Shown in pieces: positions 8,498 to 16,065 of a stretch of 64,000 nt of DNA. The notes under the pieces were generated by a model that saw nothing but the letters and a program-made list of their open reading frames with translations, ran no database searches and was not told where the DNA came from. Numbering within the stretch: the first letter of the stretch is position 1; every line of letters begins with the position of its first letter. Origin of the DNA: Pseudoxanthomonas sp. PXM03 (lineage in GTDB: Bacteria > Pseudomonadota > Gammaproteobacteria > Xanthomonadales > Xanthomonadaceae). The stretch is taken from positions 558,001 to 622,000 of the forward strand of contig NZ_JACVAU010000002.1 in NCBI RefSeq assembly GCF_014852005.1, given 5' to 3'. The position numbers were made by a program, and so were the translations under genes.

Positions 8498-9385
8498 CTA
8501 TGTATTGAGCTGAGGGATCTTCGCGAACTCTTCAGCAATGAAGTCCATGAAGACAATGGCTCTCTTCGAGACCAACCGGTTGGCTGCGTACACGATCTGC
8601 ATGGGCACCGGCGGAGCGGAGAACTCTTCAAGAACGATCTGGAGATCACCAGACCTGAGCCCGTCTTCGAATAGCCAGGCTGGGCCTTGGCCTATGCCAA
8701 GACCCGCGCGTACCGACTCGCGTGACGCCTCGGGCGAGTTGACGCGAATTCGGCCCGAGACCGGTATCTCCTCATCCTTGAAACGCCATGTAGCCCCTGA
8801 TGCAAGCAAGGTGTAGATGACGCAGTCATGATGTTTCAGGTCAGACGGCACCTGCGGTGTCCCTCGCTTTTCCAGGTAGTCCGTGCTGGCCACGCATGCG
8901 CGCTTGAAAGACCCGATACGTCGCGCGCGCAGTGAGCTGCTGTCCAGATGCCCGATGCGGATGGCGAGCTCCGCGCCTTCGTCCAGCAAATTGACGAAGC
9001 GGTCGCTGATCTGAAGATCGAGCTCCAGATCGGGATACCGCTGCAGGAAGCGGGGCACCAATGGCATGACGTACATGTGGGACAGCGCCGTCGGACACGC
9101 CACCCGCAGTAGCCCCGAGGGCATGACGTTTTCCCGCAGCGACATCTCCGATTCGGAGACCGCATCGAGTATGCGACGGACTTCCGCGTAGTAGCGCTCA
9201 CCTTCGGGGGTCAACACGAGCTTGCGCGTGGAGCGATTGAGCAAGCGTGTCTGGAGATGATCTTCCAGTGCAGCCACATAGCGACTGACGTTGGGCTGGC
9301 CAATGCCGATGTCGCGGGCCGCAGCAGAGAAGCTGCCGGTTTCGACCGCACGCGCGAAGCAGGTCATAAGCAGAAACCGATCCAT
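8498..9385 (-). CDS. LysR-family transcriptional regulator
   Basis: A 295-aa regulator. The N-terminal winged HTH begins at the chosen ATG (MDRFLLMTCFARAVETGSFS), followed by AARDIGIGQPNVSRYVAALE. The LysR substrate-binding domain runs from about residue 90 with LLRVACPTALS and ERYPDLELDL-like segments. Longer in-frame starts at 9415 and 9520 would add residues overlapping the shared promoter, so 9385 is preferred. It is divergent from the SDR gene at 9524 across 138 bases, the usual arrangement of a LysR gene with its target, so it probably controls that dehydrogenase and itself. Confidence 0.88.
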   Translation of the reverse strand: MDRFLLMTCFARAVETGSFSAAARDIGIGQPNVSRYVAALEDHLQTRLLNRSTRKLVLTPEGERYYAEVRRILDAVSESEMSLRENVMPSGLLRVACPTALSHMYVMPLVPRFLQRYPDLELDLQISDRFVNLLDEGAELAIRIGHLDSSSLRARRIGSFKRACVASTDYLEKRGTPQVPSDLKHHDCVIYTLLASGATWRFKDEEIPVSGRIRVNSPEASRESVRAGLGIGQGPAWLFEDGLRSGDLQIVLEEFSAPPVPMQIVYAANRLVSKRAIVFMDFIAEEFAKIPQLNT

Positions 9386-9411
9386 CCAGCCCTCCGGACT
9401 ATGCCTCATTC

Positions 9412-9462
9412 GCATAAATGCTATGCGCTGACCGGGTCTTATGGCAATTGATGCATAGGTGC
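9412..9462. promoter_or_regulatory. Divergent LysR/SDR promoter region with paired GCAT boxes
   Basis: Two similar near-palindromes, GCATAAATGC (9412-9421) and GCATAGGTGC (9453-9462), sit 41 bases apart, start to start, in the divergent intergenic region. Spacing of about four helical turns suits binding by a LysR tetramer. This is inferred from sequence symmetry only. Confidence 0.4.
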
Positions 9463-9523
9463 ATGCTTTTCGCCAACAAAGATCTGCCACTCCGGCCGGT
9501 CCAATCCCCCTAAGGAGCACCCC

Positions 9524-10276
9524 ATGTCACGTCTTGCAGGCAAACGTACCCTCATTACCGGCGGCACCAGTGGCATCGGCCTGGAGACCGCCAAGCAATT
9601 CTTGGCCGAAGGCGCACGCGTCATCGTCACTGGCGTGAATCCGGACTCCATCACCAAGGCGAAGGCGACCCTCGGGAGCGACGTTCTCGTACTGCGGGCC
9701 GACTCCGGCAGCGTCGCCGCGCAGCAGGAACTGGCCCGGGCCGTACAGGCTCATTTTGGCCAACTGGACGTCGCATTCCTCAACGCCGGTGTGGCGGTCT
9801 GGACGCCGATCGAGCAATGGAGCGAGCAGGCGTTCGATGCGTCCTTCAATGTCAACGTGAAGGGGCCGTACTTCCTCATGCAGTCGCTGCTGCCGGTCTT
9901 CTCGACGCCTGCGTCGGTCGTGTTCAACACCTCCGTCAGCGCTCATGTGGGCGCCGCCCGGTCCTCCGTCTACGCCGCGACCAAAGCTGCGTTGCTGAGC
10001 ATGACGAAGACGCTTTCAGGCGAACTGTTAGGTCGAGGCATCCGCATCAATGCCGTCAGTCCCGGCCCGGTCCAGACGCCGCTCTACGACAAACTCGGCG
10101 TCCCCGATGCCTACCGCGCGCAGCTCGACCAGGACATCGCAGCGAGCATTCCGCTTGGGCGCTTCGGCACGCCTGGGGAAATCGCCAAGGCGGTGGTGTA
10201 CTTGGCCTCCGATGAGTCGAGTTGGACCGTCGGCTCGGAAATCGTCGTCGATGGCGGGCGCCTGCTCAACGGCTGA
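9524..10276 (+). CDS. SDR family oxidoreductase
   Basis: A 250-aa classical short-chain dehydrogenase. The Rossmann glycine motif TGGTSGIG is at residues 12-19, NAG at 87-89, Ser137 and the catalytic YAATK (Tyr150, Lys154) follow, then the PGPVQTPLY segment. The C-terminus VDGGRLLNG is typical. It reduces or oxidises a carbonyl/alcohol with NAD(P)H; the substrate is unknown. A ribosome binding site AAGGAG precedes the ATG. It is divergent from a LysR regulator, and a REP element follows its stop by eight bases. Confidence 0.9.
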   Translation: MSRLAGKRTLITGGTSGIGLETAKQFLAEGARVIVTGVNPDSITKAKATLGSDVLVLRADSGSVAAQQELARAVQAHFGQLDVAFLNAGVAVWTPIEQWSEQAFDASFNVNVKGPYFLMQSLLPVFSTPASVVFNTSVSAHVGAARSSVYAATKAALLSMTKTLSGELLGRGIRINAVSPGPVQTPLYDKLGVPDAYRAQLDQDIAASIPLGRFGTPGEIAKAVVYLASDESSWTVGSEIVVDGGRLLNG

Positions 10277-10284
10277 GCCCATAG

Positions 10285-10311
10285 GTTGGGGTGAGCGCAG
10301 CGAACCCCAAC
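10285..10311. repeat. REP element between SDR and RAYT genes
   Basis: A palindromic 27-bp element beginning GTTGGGGTGAGCGCAGCGAA and ending CCCCAAC. It matches the copies at 8228 and 8344 and lies five bases from the stop of the RAYT gene. Confidence 0.85.
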
Positions 10312-10315
10312 AACT

Positions 10316-10843
10316 TCAGCCCTCCCCCGCACGGAAATCATCCTCAGGCGCCCCAGCCCAATCCTCCGGCATCTCGCCCCGCCCGATACACCGATGGATC
10401 GAGCTAAAAGGCCAGTCCGCAGCGCGTGCCGCGTAGCCATGCTTCACCGGATTGATGTGCACATAATCCACATGCCGCCGAAGGTCGTCTTCGTCGGTGA
10501 TCAGATGTTCCCAGAAGCGACGTTGCCAGATGCCACGCTCACCCTTGCGGCGCCGCGTGGCGCGTATCCGCTCGCCCTTGGGTATCGCCCGCGAGAATCC
10601 CGCCTTGATCAGCATCCAGCGCGTGACGCAGTCGCCGTCACCTTCGGGAAGCGTCCAGACCGCGTGCAGATGGCCCGGTAGACCAACCCATGCCACGATA
10701 TCGAATGGGTGCCGCTGCTTGACCACGCTGACCGCAGCGCGCAGATCACCGATGCGATCCACCAACAGCGTGCCCGAGCGCTCAGCCAGGTTGACCGTGA
10801 AGAAATAGGTGCCGCCTTCCTGGCGGGTGCGCCGATAGTCCAT
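10316..10843 (-). CDS. REP-associated tyrosine transposase (RAYT)
   Basis: A 175-aa Y1-type (IS200-related) transposase of the TnpA_REP group. The HUH-class His pair is seen in GLPGHLHAVW (His58 and His60) and the catalytic Tyr127 in HVDYVHINPVKHG, with the family segment WQRRFWEHLI at 106-115. A basic stretch RIRATRRRKGER precedes it. The enzyme would cut and rejoin single-stranded REP DNA. It is flanked by REP copies at 10285-10311 and about 10845-10889, the usual domestic arrangement of one RAYT per genome dispersing its REPs. Confidence 0.92.
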   Translation of the reverse strand: MDYRRTRQEGGTYFFTVNLAERSGTLLVDRIGDLRAAVSVVKQRHPFDIVAWVGLPGHLHAVWTLPEGDGDCVTRWMLIKAGFSRAIPKGERIRATRRRKGERGIWQRRFWEHLITDEDDLRRHVDYVHINPVKHGYAARAADWPFSSIHRCIGRGEMPEDWAGAPEDDFRAGEG

Positions 10844-10844
10844 G

Positions 10845-10889
10845 ACCCATCATCTTCCCCGCATGTTGCGGTTCGCAAGCTCACCCCAC
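10845..10889. repeat. Degenerate REP copy upstream of the RAYT
   Basis: Starts with ACCCATCATCTTCCCCGC (10845-10862), identical to the leader at 8324, followed by an imperfect inverted REP core GTTGCGGTTCGCAAGCTCAC. With the copy at 10285 it brackets the RAYT in inverted orientation. Confidence 0.75.
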
Positions 10890-10907
10890 CCGATGCCGCT
10901 GGTCGGA

Positions 10908-11441
10908 CTACCCTTTCAGGATGGCGGGCAGTTCAAAGCCCTCCAACCCCTTTTCCGCATCAGCAGGCAGAAAGAGGTCGACATTGAATGGGGCGGAATC
11001 CGACGCCGCAACGACGATTCCTTCGCCAGTCGCGCTGTGAAGCAGCACCCCCGCCAGAACGCGCGCCCGGTTGGCCGCCTGTGGGGAGGCAGGACCTCGA
11101 CCGGCGAAATGGGTATACGGATCCGAACCCACGGTCGGCCACGTTGCTCCCCGCTCGGTCCATTCGACTCTCCAGAGAGGAATCGCCCGCTCGATGACGA
11201 AAGGCCGAGCCAACTCGCACCACGCGGGTCGTGCATCCGCCTCGCGGCCTCCATGGATCGGAAAGACATCAAACCGAGGGCCTGCCGAACGCTCTTCCGT
11301 CCGGAAGACAAAAGGGACGCCCCCGACGATCCGCAAGGCGACGAACAGATGCCAGTACCCGTCGTCCTGGGCATAGGCGTCTATCGTCGCGCCCAACAAG
11401 GGGGCGAGATCAAGCTCAGCAGTGAACTCAGGCACCTGCAC
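10908..11441 (-). CDS. Protein of unknown function
   Basis: A product of about 177 aa when started at the GTG at 11441, which has ACAGGAG some five bases upstream. No ATG is available between the stop of the upstream DUF4287 gene and this point, and longer readings would run antiparallel-like through that gene in another frame. The protein begins VQVPEFTAELDLAPLLGATI and contains HLFVALRIVGGVPFVFRTEE, LWRVEWTERGATWP and THFAGRGP segments. It has no signal peptide or membrane span. I do not recognise the family. It may form a pair with the DUF4287 gene. Confidence 0.5.
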   Translation of the reverse strand: MQVPEFTAELDLAPLLGATIDAYAQDDGYWHLFVALRIVGGVPFVFRTEERSAGPRFDVFPIHGGREADARPAWCELARPFVIERAIPLWRVEWTERGATWPTVGSDPYTHFAGRGPASPQAANRARVLAGVLLHSATGEGIVVAASDSAPFNVDLFLPADAEKGLEGFELPAILKG

Positions 11442-11512
11442 GTGCACTCCTGTCGCGAGCGTGGCCGCTATCGTAGGCGAATGGCGCTCAGCGTACCTTT
11501 TCGCCAGCCCTC

Positions 11513-11728
11513 TTACCCGCCACGCTTCGCCTTGTGATACGCCACCAGCGCATTCGCATGCCCGTGGCCCATCTTGTGTTCCGTCTTCAGCAGGGCCACC
11601 TGCTCCATGTGCTTGCGGTCGCTGACGGCATCCAGGACCTTGAACCAGTGTTCCACCGGCTTGCCGTACTGCTTCTCTATCGAGGGGAAGTAGGAAGCCG
11701 GGCCTTTCACCTTCTCGTTCGTCGTCAT
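11513..11728 (-). CDS. DUF4287 domain protein
   Basis: A 71-aa protein with ATG at 11728. It contains GPASYFPSIEKQYGKPVEHW followed by KMGHGHANALVAYHKAK, the whole of the short DUF4287 domain, whose function is unknown. This domain is often linked to or found beside DUF5655. The unrecognised gene downstream begins about 70 bases after its stop on the same strand. Confidence 0.8.
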   Translation of the reverse strand: MTTNEKVKGPASYFPSIEKQYGKPVEHWFKVLDAVSDRKHMEQVALLKTEHKMGHGHANALVAYHKAKRGG

Positions 11729-11863
11729 GCATCGTTCCTCATAGTGGAATGAAGCAGCGGCCGCCACGCTGGCGACCTGACCTGCCCCTGCCTATCCGAC
11801 GAAGGAGCAGACAGCGGATCGACACCGCCGGCTCCGCTGACGGCGCCCCTCCCCGCACACAGA

Positions 11864-11888
11864 AACGGCCCCGCACCGCGGGGCCGTT
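11864..11888 (-). terminator. Rho-independent terminator of the 161-aa protein gene
   Basis: An 11-bp GC-rich stem, AACGGCCCCGC / GCGGGGCCGTT, with a three-base loop lies about 30 bases downstream of the minus-strand stop at 11920. On the minus strand it is followed by TTTCTGTG. Confidence 0.8.
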
Positions 11889-11919
11889 CCGTTTCCCTCA
11901 TGTGCCTGGCGACACGCTG

Positions 11920-12405
11920 CTAGCCGTTGCCCCCGCTCTCCCCCACCGGCTCATCCGACGCGTGCGGGCTGACGCGCCAGCGGGCGCCCAGGTTGCGGCG
12001 GGCTTCGTCCAGACCCTTGCCCTTCCCGGCCACCTTCAGCACGCCGTACACCTCCAGCGCCGCCACCATCAGGTCGCTGCCCAGCGCCATCTCGGTGTCG
12101 GTGATGCGCTGGTAGAGATGAGCGATGCGCAGGATGCGCGGGCGCAGCAGGTCCAGCGTCTGCTGGTCGCGCTGGAAGGCTTCGATGTCGAAGTCGCGCG
12201 CCATGATGCCGCTGTGTTGCTGCGCCACGTTCAGCGCGGCGCGGCAGAAGGCTTCCGACTTCTCCCCCATCTTCATCAGGCCACGCCGCTGCTCCGGCGT
12301 CAGCGAGACCAGGCTGGCCAGGCTGCTTTCCATCTGCGTGATGGCGGCATCCAGCGGGTCGAGGATGGCGGTGTCGATCTGCATGTCTACGAGGTTCTGA
12401 CTCAT
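11920..12405 (-). CDS. Conserved-looking cytoplasmic protein of unknown function
   Basis: A 161-aa protein starting at ATG 12405 with GGAGCGAC in front. It appears all-helical: MQIDTAILDPLDAAITQMES, SLTPEQRRGLMKMGEKSEAF, an IMARDFDIEAFQRD segment and ITDTEMALGSDLMVAALEVY. The C-terminal tail is Gly/Ser-rich. There is no signal peptide or transmembrane segment. I do not recognise a named domain. Upstream of it lies the long repeat-bearing gap 12406-13361; a strong terminator follows it, so it is probably monocistronic. Confidence 0.7.
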   Translation of the reverse strand: MSQNLVDMQIDTAILDPLDAAITQMESSLASLVSLTPEQRRGLMKMGEKSEAFCRAALNVAQQHSGIMARDFDIEAFQRDQQTLDLLRPRILRIAHLYQRITDTEMALGSDLMVAALEVYGVLKVAGKGKGLDEARRNLGARWRVSPHASDEPVGESGGNG

Positions 12406-12610
12406 TGTCGCTCCTTGATTCCGTGTCAGGTAATGCCGCCGTATCCGACGGCACGGCCACGCTACCCCGTCTGGTGTGTGCATCCAAGCCGATGACAGCG
12501 CGAAATGACTCACACTGGAAGCGGACACGGACACGACCGCACGGCTGCCCCTGCGCGGCACGCCTCTACTGTGAGAAACCGAACCAGAAAGGTGCGCGCA
12601 CATGCGCTTG

Positions 12611-12874
12611 AGGTGAGATGACGAGGCACTTTTCCTCGCCCGCAAGGCATTTCGGTCTGCCAGCAAGGAAGATCTCCCTGGCCGCGAACTTTCAAGGTGA
12701 GATGACAAGGAAATTTGCCTTGGCATCGAGGTGCTTTCAGCTGAGGCGACGAGGAAATTTTCCCTGCCGTCGACGCCTTCCGGTTCGGGCACAACGCTTT
12801 TCGCCTCGGCGTTGAACCATCGAGGTGCGGAAGCGAGGTTCAAAGACTCGGCGGCGAGGAAAATTTCCTGCAGC
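12611..12874. repeat. Array of ~42-bp palindromic repeats in the 12.4-13.4 kb gap
   Basis: At least five related units carry a palindromic core near 12622, 12664, 12706, 12750 and 12855, spaced about 42, 42 and 44 bases and then a longer step. The cores read CGAGGCACTTTTCCTCG, CAAGGAAGATCTCCCTGG, CAAGGAAATTTGCCTTGG, CGAGGAAATTTTCCCTGC and CGAGGAAAATTTCCTGC. Each is preceded by a GAGRTGAY-like segment. The 42-bp step makes the opposite strand look like a protein with 14-residue repeats, which I reject as coding. The rest of 12406-13361 shows no supported gene. Confidence 0.7.
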
Positions 12875-13361
12875 GACTCGAGGCGCGACAGGCAAACGTA
12901 CTTTGCTCCCACTTTCCTGAGCCCTGTTTCCGCGGCATTCGGGATCCTTTCAAGGTTTTCAAGCACGCGGCGGCCAACCGTTCCCAAGCGGCCTGGCGCA
13001 GCGCGTTCACCCACCCCGCTCACTGCATGCGCGCATGCACCTGCGCACAACGCGGCCCTGCGTGTGCGCATCCATGTAAATGAATGTAGCTGATTCTCCT
13101 TGATGGGCTGACGAGCGGTATGCGACCGCTGGCCCGTGCTCACGGACCTGCGCGTTGTTCCCGTTGAAGCAGGGCGGTACACGATCGCCAGCACGTGATC
13201 CGGACGCGACACGTAGACGCATGACCGGAGCGCGCCGCGCAATACACACATCGTGCGGTTTCCTCCCTGCTGCAGCTGCGGCGCAGTCCTCCCCCGGACG
13301 CACGCGCCGCCACGCTCGCCCATCCACGGCGAAGGCAGTTCACCCGATAGGAGATCTGGAC

Positions 13362-14666
13362 ATGGCAACCAAGAAGACCCCGGCATCGCGCAGCGCAGGC
13401 CGCGGATCCAATGATGGCGGCAACGGCAGGACGGGCGAGTTCAGGGGCGCAGGACCCGTACGCACCGCACTGATCCGTGGCGACACCTTCGGCGTCAGGC
13501 CGGTGCAGTACGTGGAGGTGGACGGGATGGCGATGTTCGAGGGCGACATCGTCCTGGGCACCGTGGAAGAAGTCGAACGCATGTCGGACATGCTGCGCGA
13601 GGAAAGCGCGGCGGGCGTCGTGCACGCGGTGATGATCTCCGGCGCGCAGTTCCAGTGGCCGAACTGCCGGGTGCCCTTCACCATCGACCCGGCGCTGCCC
13701 AACCAGCAGCGGGTCACCGACGCCATCGCCCACTGGGAAGCCAACACCCGCTTCCGCTTCATCGCCAGGACCACCGAAGCCGACTTCGTTACCTTCCGCA
13801 CGGGCTCGGGATGTTCCGCGCAGGTCGGACGCCGCGGTGGCCAGCAGTTCGTCAACCTCGCGGCGGGTTGCACGCTGGGCAACACCATCCACGAGATCGG
13901 CCACGTGGTGGGGCTGTGGCACGAACAGAGCCGCGAGGATCGCGACATGTTCGTCCGCATCAACTGGGACAGAATCCAGCCGGGTTTCGAGCACAACTTC
14001 AACCAGCACATCACCGATGGCGATGACATCGGGCCATACGACTACGGCTCGATCATGCACTACCCGCTGAATGCGTTCTCCACCGACGGCAGCAACACCA
14101 TCACGCCCATCGGCACGGTACCGCCGGGCACGACGATCGGCCAGCGCAACGGACTGTCGGCAGGCGACATCGCAGCGGTCAACTCGCGCTGCCCGGCCGT
14201 CACCATCAAGGAGCAGATCAAGGACAACATCGCCGACACCCGCAAGGAGCAGATCTTCGATACGCGCAAGGAGCAGATCAAGGATGTGCGGCTCGATACG
14301 CGCAAGGAACTGATTACGGACACGCTGAAGGAGCAGATCCGCGACACGATCAAGGAAGGCATCTTCGATCCCGGCCCCACCCTGGCCGAAAACGTGCTCA
14401 CGCCAGGCCTGCCGCAGATCTCGGTCAATCCGCAGCTCAATCCTTCGCTCGGGGGCGCGGCGCCGTTCGCCGTGGTCACGCCGCACCAGGACGGTACCGC
14501 CACTGGCACGGCAGGCACGGCCGCAGAACTGGACGGTCATCTCCAGCAACTGGCCGACGAACTGGGCCGGCTGGATGCCGCGCGCGGCTCCCTGCAGGCG
14601 CAGTACGACCAGACACGCGCGCTCCTGGAGCAGTTGCTGCGCCAGGAAGACGGCGCGGCAGGCTGA
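13362..14666 (+). CDS. Astacin-like M12A metalloprotease with KEQIxD repeat tail
   Basis: A 434-aa protein; ATG 13362 has ATAGGAGA upstream. Residues 95-278 form an astacin catalytic domain. The zinc motif is HEIGHVVGLWHEQSRED (His177, Glu178, His181, His187) and the Met-turn is SIMHYP (230-235). Residues 282-336 carry six repeats: IKEQIKD, RKEQIFD, RKEQIKD, RKELITD, LKEQIRD and IKEGIFD, starting at 282, 294, 302, 314, 322 and 330. A Pro/Gly linker and a short coiled coil (388-428) end the protein. No Sec signal peptide is seen; the N-terminus is basic and Gly/Ser-rich. The ATP-grasp gene starts 11 bases after its stop. Astacins cleave proteins and are normally secreted; here the tail may be a substrate for the ATP-grasp enzyme. 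Confidence 0.9.
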   Translation: MATKKTPASRSAGRGSNDGGNGRTGEFRGAGPVRTALIRGDTFGVRPVQYVEVDGMAMFEGDIVLGTVEEVERMSDMLREESAAGVVHAVMISGAQFQWPNCRVPFTIDPALPNQQRVTDAIAHWEANTRFRFIARTTEADFVTFRTGSGCSAQVGRRGGQQFVNLAAGCTLGNTIHEIGHVVGLWHEQSREDRDMFVRINWDRIQPGFEHNFNQHITDGDDIGPYDYGSIMHYPLNAFSTDGSNTITPIGTVPPGTTIGQRNGLSAGDIAAVNSRCPAVTIKEQIKDNIADTRKEQIFDTRKEQIKDVRLDTRKELITDTLKEQIRDTIKEGIFDPGPTLAENVLTPGLPQISVNPQLNPSLGGAAPFAVVTPHQDGTATGTAGTAAELDGHLQQLADELGRLDAARGSLQAQYDQTRALLEQLLRQEDGAAG

Positions 14667-14677
14667 AGGAGACCCCC

Positions 14678-15697
14678 ATGATCGTGGTGATCTCCCACCC
14701 GGACGACGCGCATGCCATGCGCGTGGTCCGTTGCCTGGAAGAGCGCGGCGAACCCGTGCTGTTGCTGGACCTGGCCCAGCTCCCCCGTCGCGCGACGCTG
14801 ACGGTGGACTATCGGCACGGGCCGCGCCCGCGCATCCGCTATCGCACCGACGATGGCCAGGTGCACCGGCTGGACCAGGCCAGCGCCGTGTGGTGGCGCC
14901 GGCCACAGGCGCCGGACCTGTCGGACGTGAGCGATCCGCAGACCCACCTGTTCACGGCCAATGAGTGGAACGAGGGGCTCAACGGCCTCTGGCAGCTGAT
15001 GCTGGACGCGCGCTGGATGAACGACCCGAACCGCGACGATGCCGCTTCGCGCAAGGCACGCCAGTTGCGCGTGGCGGCCGAAGTGGGTTTGCGCACGCCC
15101 CGCACGCTGATCACGTCCGACCCCGACGAGGCGCGCAGCTTCATCAGCGAACTCGCGCCGCTGGACGTCATCTACAAGACGTTCTCGTGCACCCATGCGA
15201 TCTGGCGCGAAACCCGCCTGCTGCAGCCTGCGGACCATGCGCAGCTGGATACGGTCCGCGTGGCCCCGGTGATCTTCCAGGAGTACGTCCGCGCCCAGGC
15301 CGACCTGCGCGTCACGGCGGTGGATGGCGCGCTCTTCGCTGCGTCCATCGCCTGGACACCGCGCGCCGGCTCCATCGATTTCCGCCGCAATGTGGGGGAG
15401 GCGACGATCACGGCCGAGGTCTTGCCCGCCGACGTGCAGGCACGCCTGCTGGCACTGATGGAACGGCTGGGGCTGACGTACGGTGCGATCGACCTGCGGC
15501 GTACGCCGGAGGGCGAGTACTACTTCTTCGAAGTGAACACGGCGGGCGAATTTCTTTTCATCGAGGATCGTACGGGCCTTCCCATCGCCTCCGCCATCGC
15601 CGACTGGCTCGCCGGACGTCCGGCTATCCGATCCGACGCAGTTCCACGCGCATCCGCCCGGACGTTCGCGATGTCAGCGGATACGATTGCGTCGTGA
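14678..15697 (+). CDS. MvdC/MvdD-type ATP-grasp ligase
   Basis: A 339-aa ATP-grasp protein with AAGGAGA eight bases before the ATG. The N-terminal domain (MIVVISHPDDAHAMRVVRCL, then AVWWRRPQAP) matches the pre-ATP-grasp domain of microviridin/graspetide ligases. The ATP-grasp core has a Lys strand (DVIYKTFS), VIFQEYVRAQADLRVTAVDG and the Mg-binding end YFFEVNTAGEFLFIEDRTG followed by LPIASAIADWL. Known relatives join Asp/Glu side chains to Thr, Ser or Lys side chains of a precursor peptide. No separate short precursor is visible; the repeat tail of the protease just upstream is the nearest candidate. The last 24 codons overlap the convergent YbaY-like gene. Confidence 0.88.
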   Translation: MIVVISHPDDAHAMRVVRCLEERGEPVLLLDLAQLPRRATLTVDYRHGPRPRIRYRTDDGQVHRLDQASAVWWRRPQAPDLSDVSDPQTHLFTANEWNEGLNGLWQLMLDARWMNDPNRDDAASRKARQLRVAAEVGLRTPRTLITSDPDEARSFISELAPLDVIYKTFSCTHAIWRETRLLQPADHAQLDTVRVAPVIFQEYVRAQADLRVTAVDGALFAASIAWTPRAGSIDFRRNVGEATITAEVLPADVQARLLALMERLGLTYGAIDLRRTPEGEYYFFEVNTAGEFLFIEDRTGLPIASAIADWLAGRPAIRSDAVPRASARTFAMSADTIAS

Positions 15698-15950
15698 TGT
15701 AGTCGCCGGCCGACACCCTGCCATCGCCATCCGCGTCGAGATGGACCCAGACGATGGCGTCGGCCGGCACCGTGTCCAGTCGCAGCTCCACGGGGAACAG
15801 CGAGGCGTGCAGCGGCACCCGGGTTTCCAGGCGATGCAGTACGCGCGCGGGCGCATCGGCCCAGGACGCATCGCGCACCTCGATGCGCAACGCCCCGCCC
15901 TGCGGCAGCTCGGCCCCATCCATGCTTGCGATGTCCAGCCAGATGCTCAT
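15624..15950 (-). CDS. YbaY-like single-domain protein
   Basis: A 108-aa protein from ATG 15950. It resembles the YbaY/Lipoprotein_15 beta-sandwich: LRIEVRDASWADAPARVLHR, PVELRLDTVPADAIVWVHLD, then a DADGDGRVSAGDYITTQSYP segment. No signal peptide is present with this start, unlike YbaY lipoproteins; a longer in-frame start at 16001 adds a weakly hydrophobic segment. It converges on the ATP-grasp gene with a 74-base overlap of coding ends. Homology is moderate and function unknown; the context suggests a role with the ATP-grasp/protease pair. Confidence 0.6.
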   Translation of the reverse strand: MSIWLDIASMDGAELPQGGALRIEVRDASWADAPARVLHRLETRVPLHASLFPVELRLDTVPADAIVWVHLDADGDGRVSAGDYITTQSYPLTSRTSGRMRVELRRIG

Positions 15951-16065
15951 GAGGCCGAGTATAAGGAAATGCCGGCAGTCCGCGCCGGCATCGCTTGCCA
16001 TCCGTCGGGCGACGCCGGCACGTCCAATCCGACGATGGTGGCCGGTGCATCGCCGGATTCACTGC

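Noticed and set aside
11442..11732. An N-terminal extension of the unknown gene at 10908 into the DUF4287 gene
   Set aside because: It would overlap a well-supported DUF4287 reading in another frame, and its composition becomes shadow-like (Gly/Gln/Arg-rich).
12611..12874. CRISPR array
   Set aside because: The units are imperfect palindromes with related, not unique, spacers at a 42-44 base step, and there are no cas genes nearby.
12406..13386. An upstream extension of the 161-aa gene and a separate frame with 14-residue repeats
   Set aside because: The extension merely reads through the 42-bp DNA repeats; it has no sensible start and the real gene has its own ribosome site at 12405.
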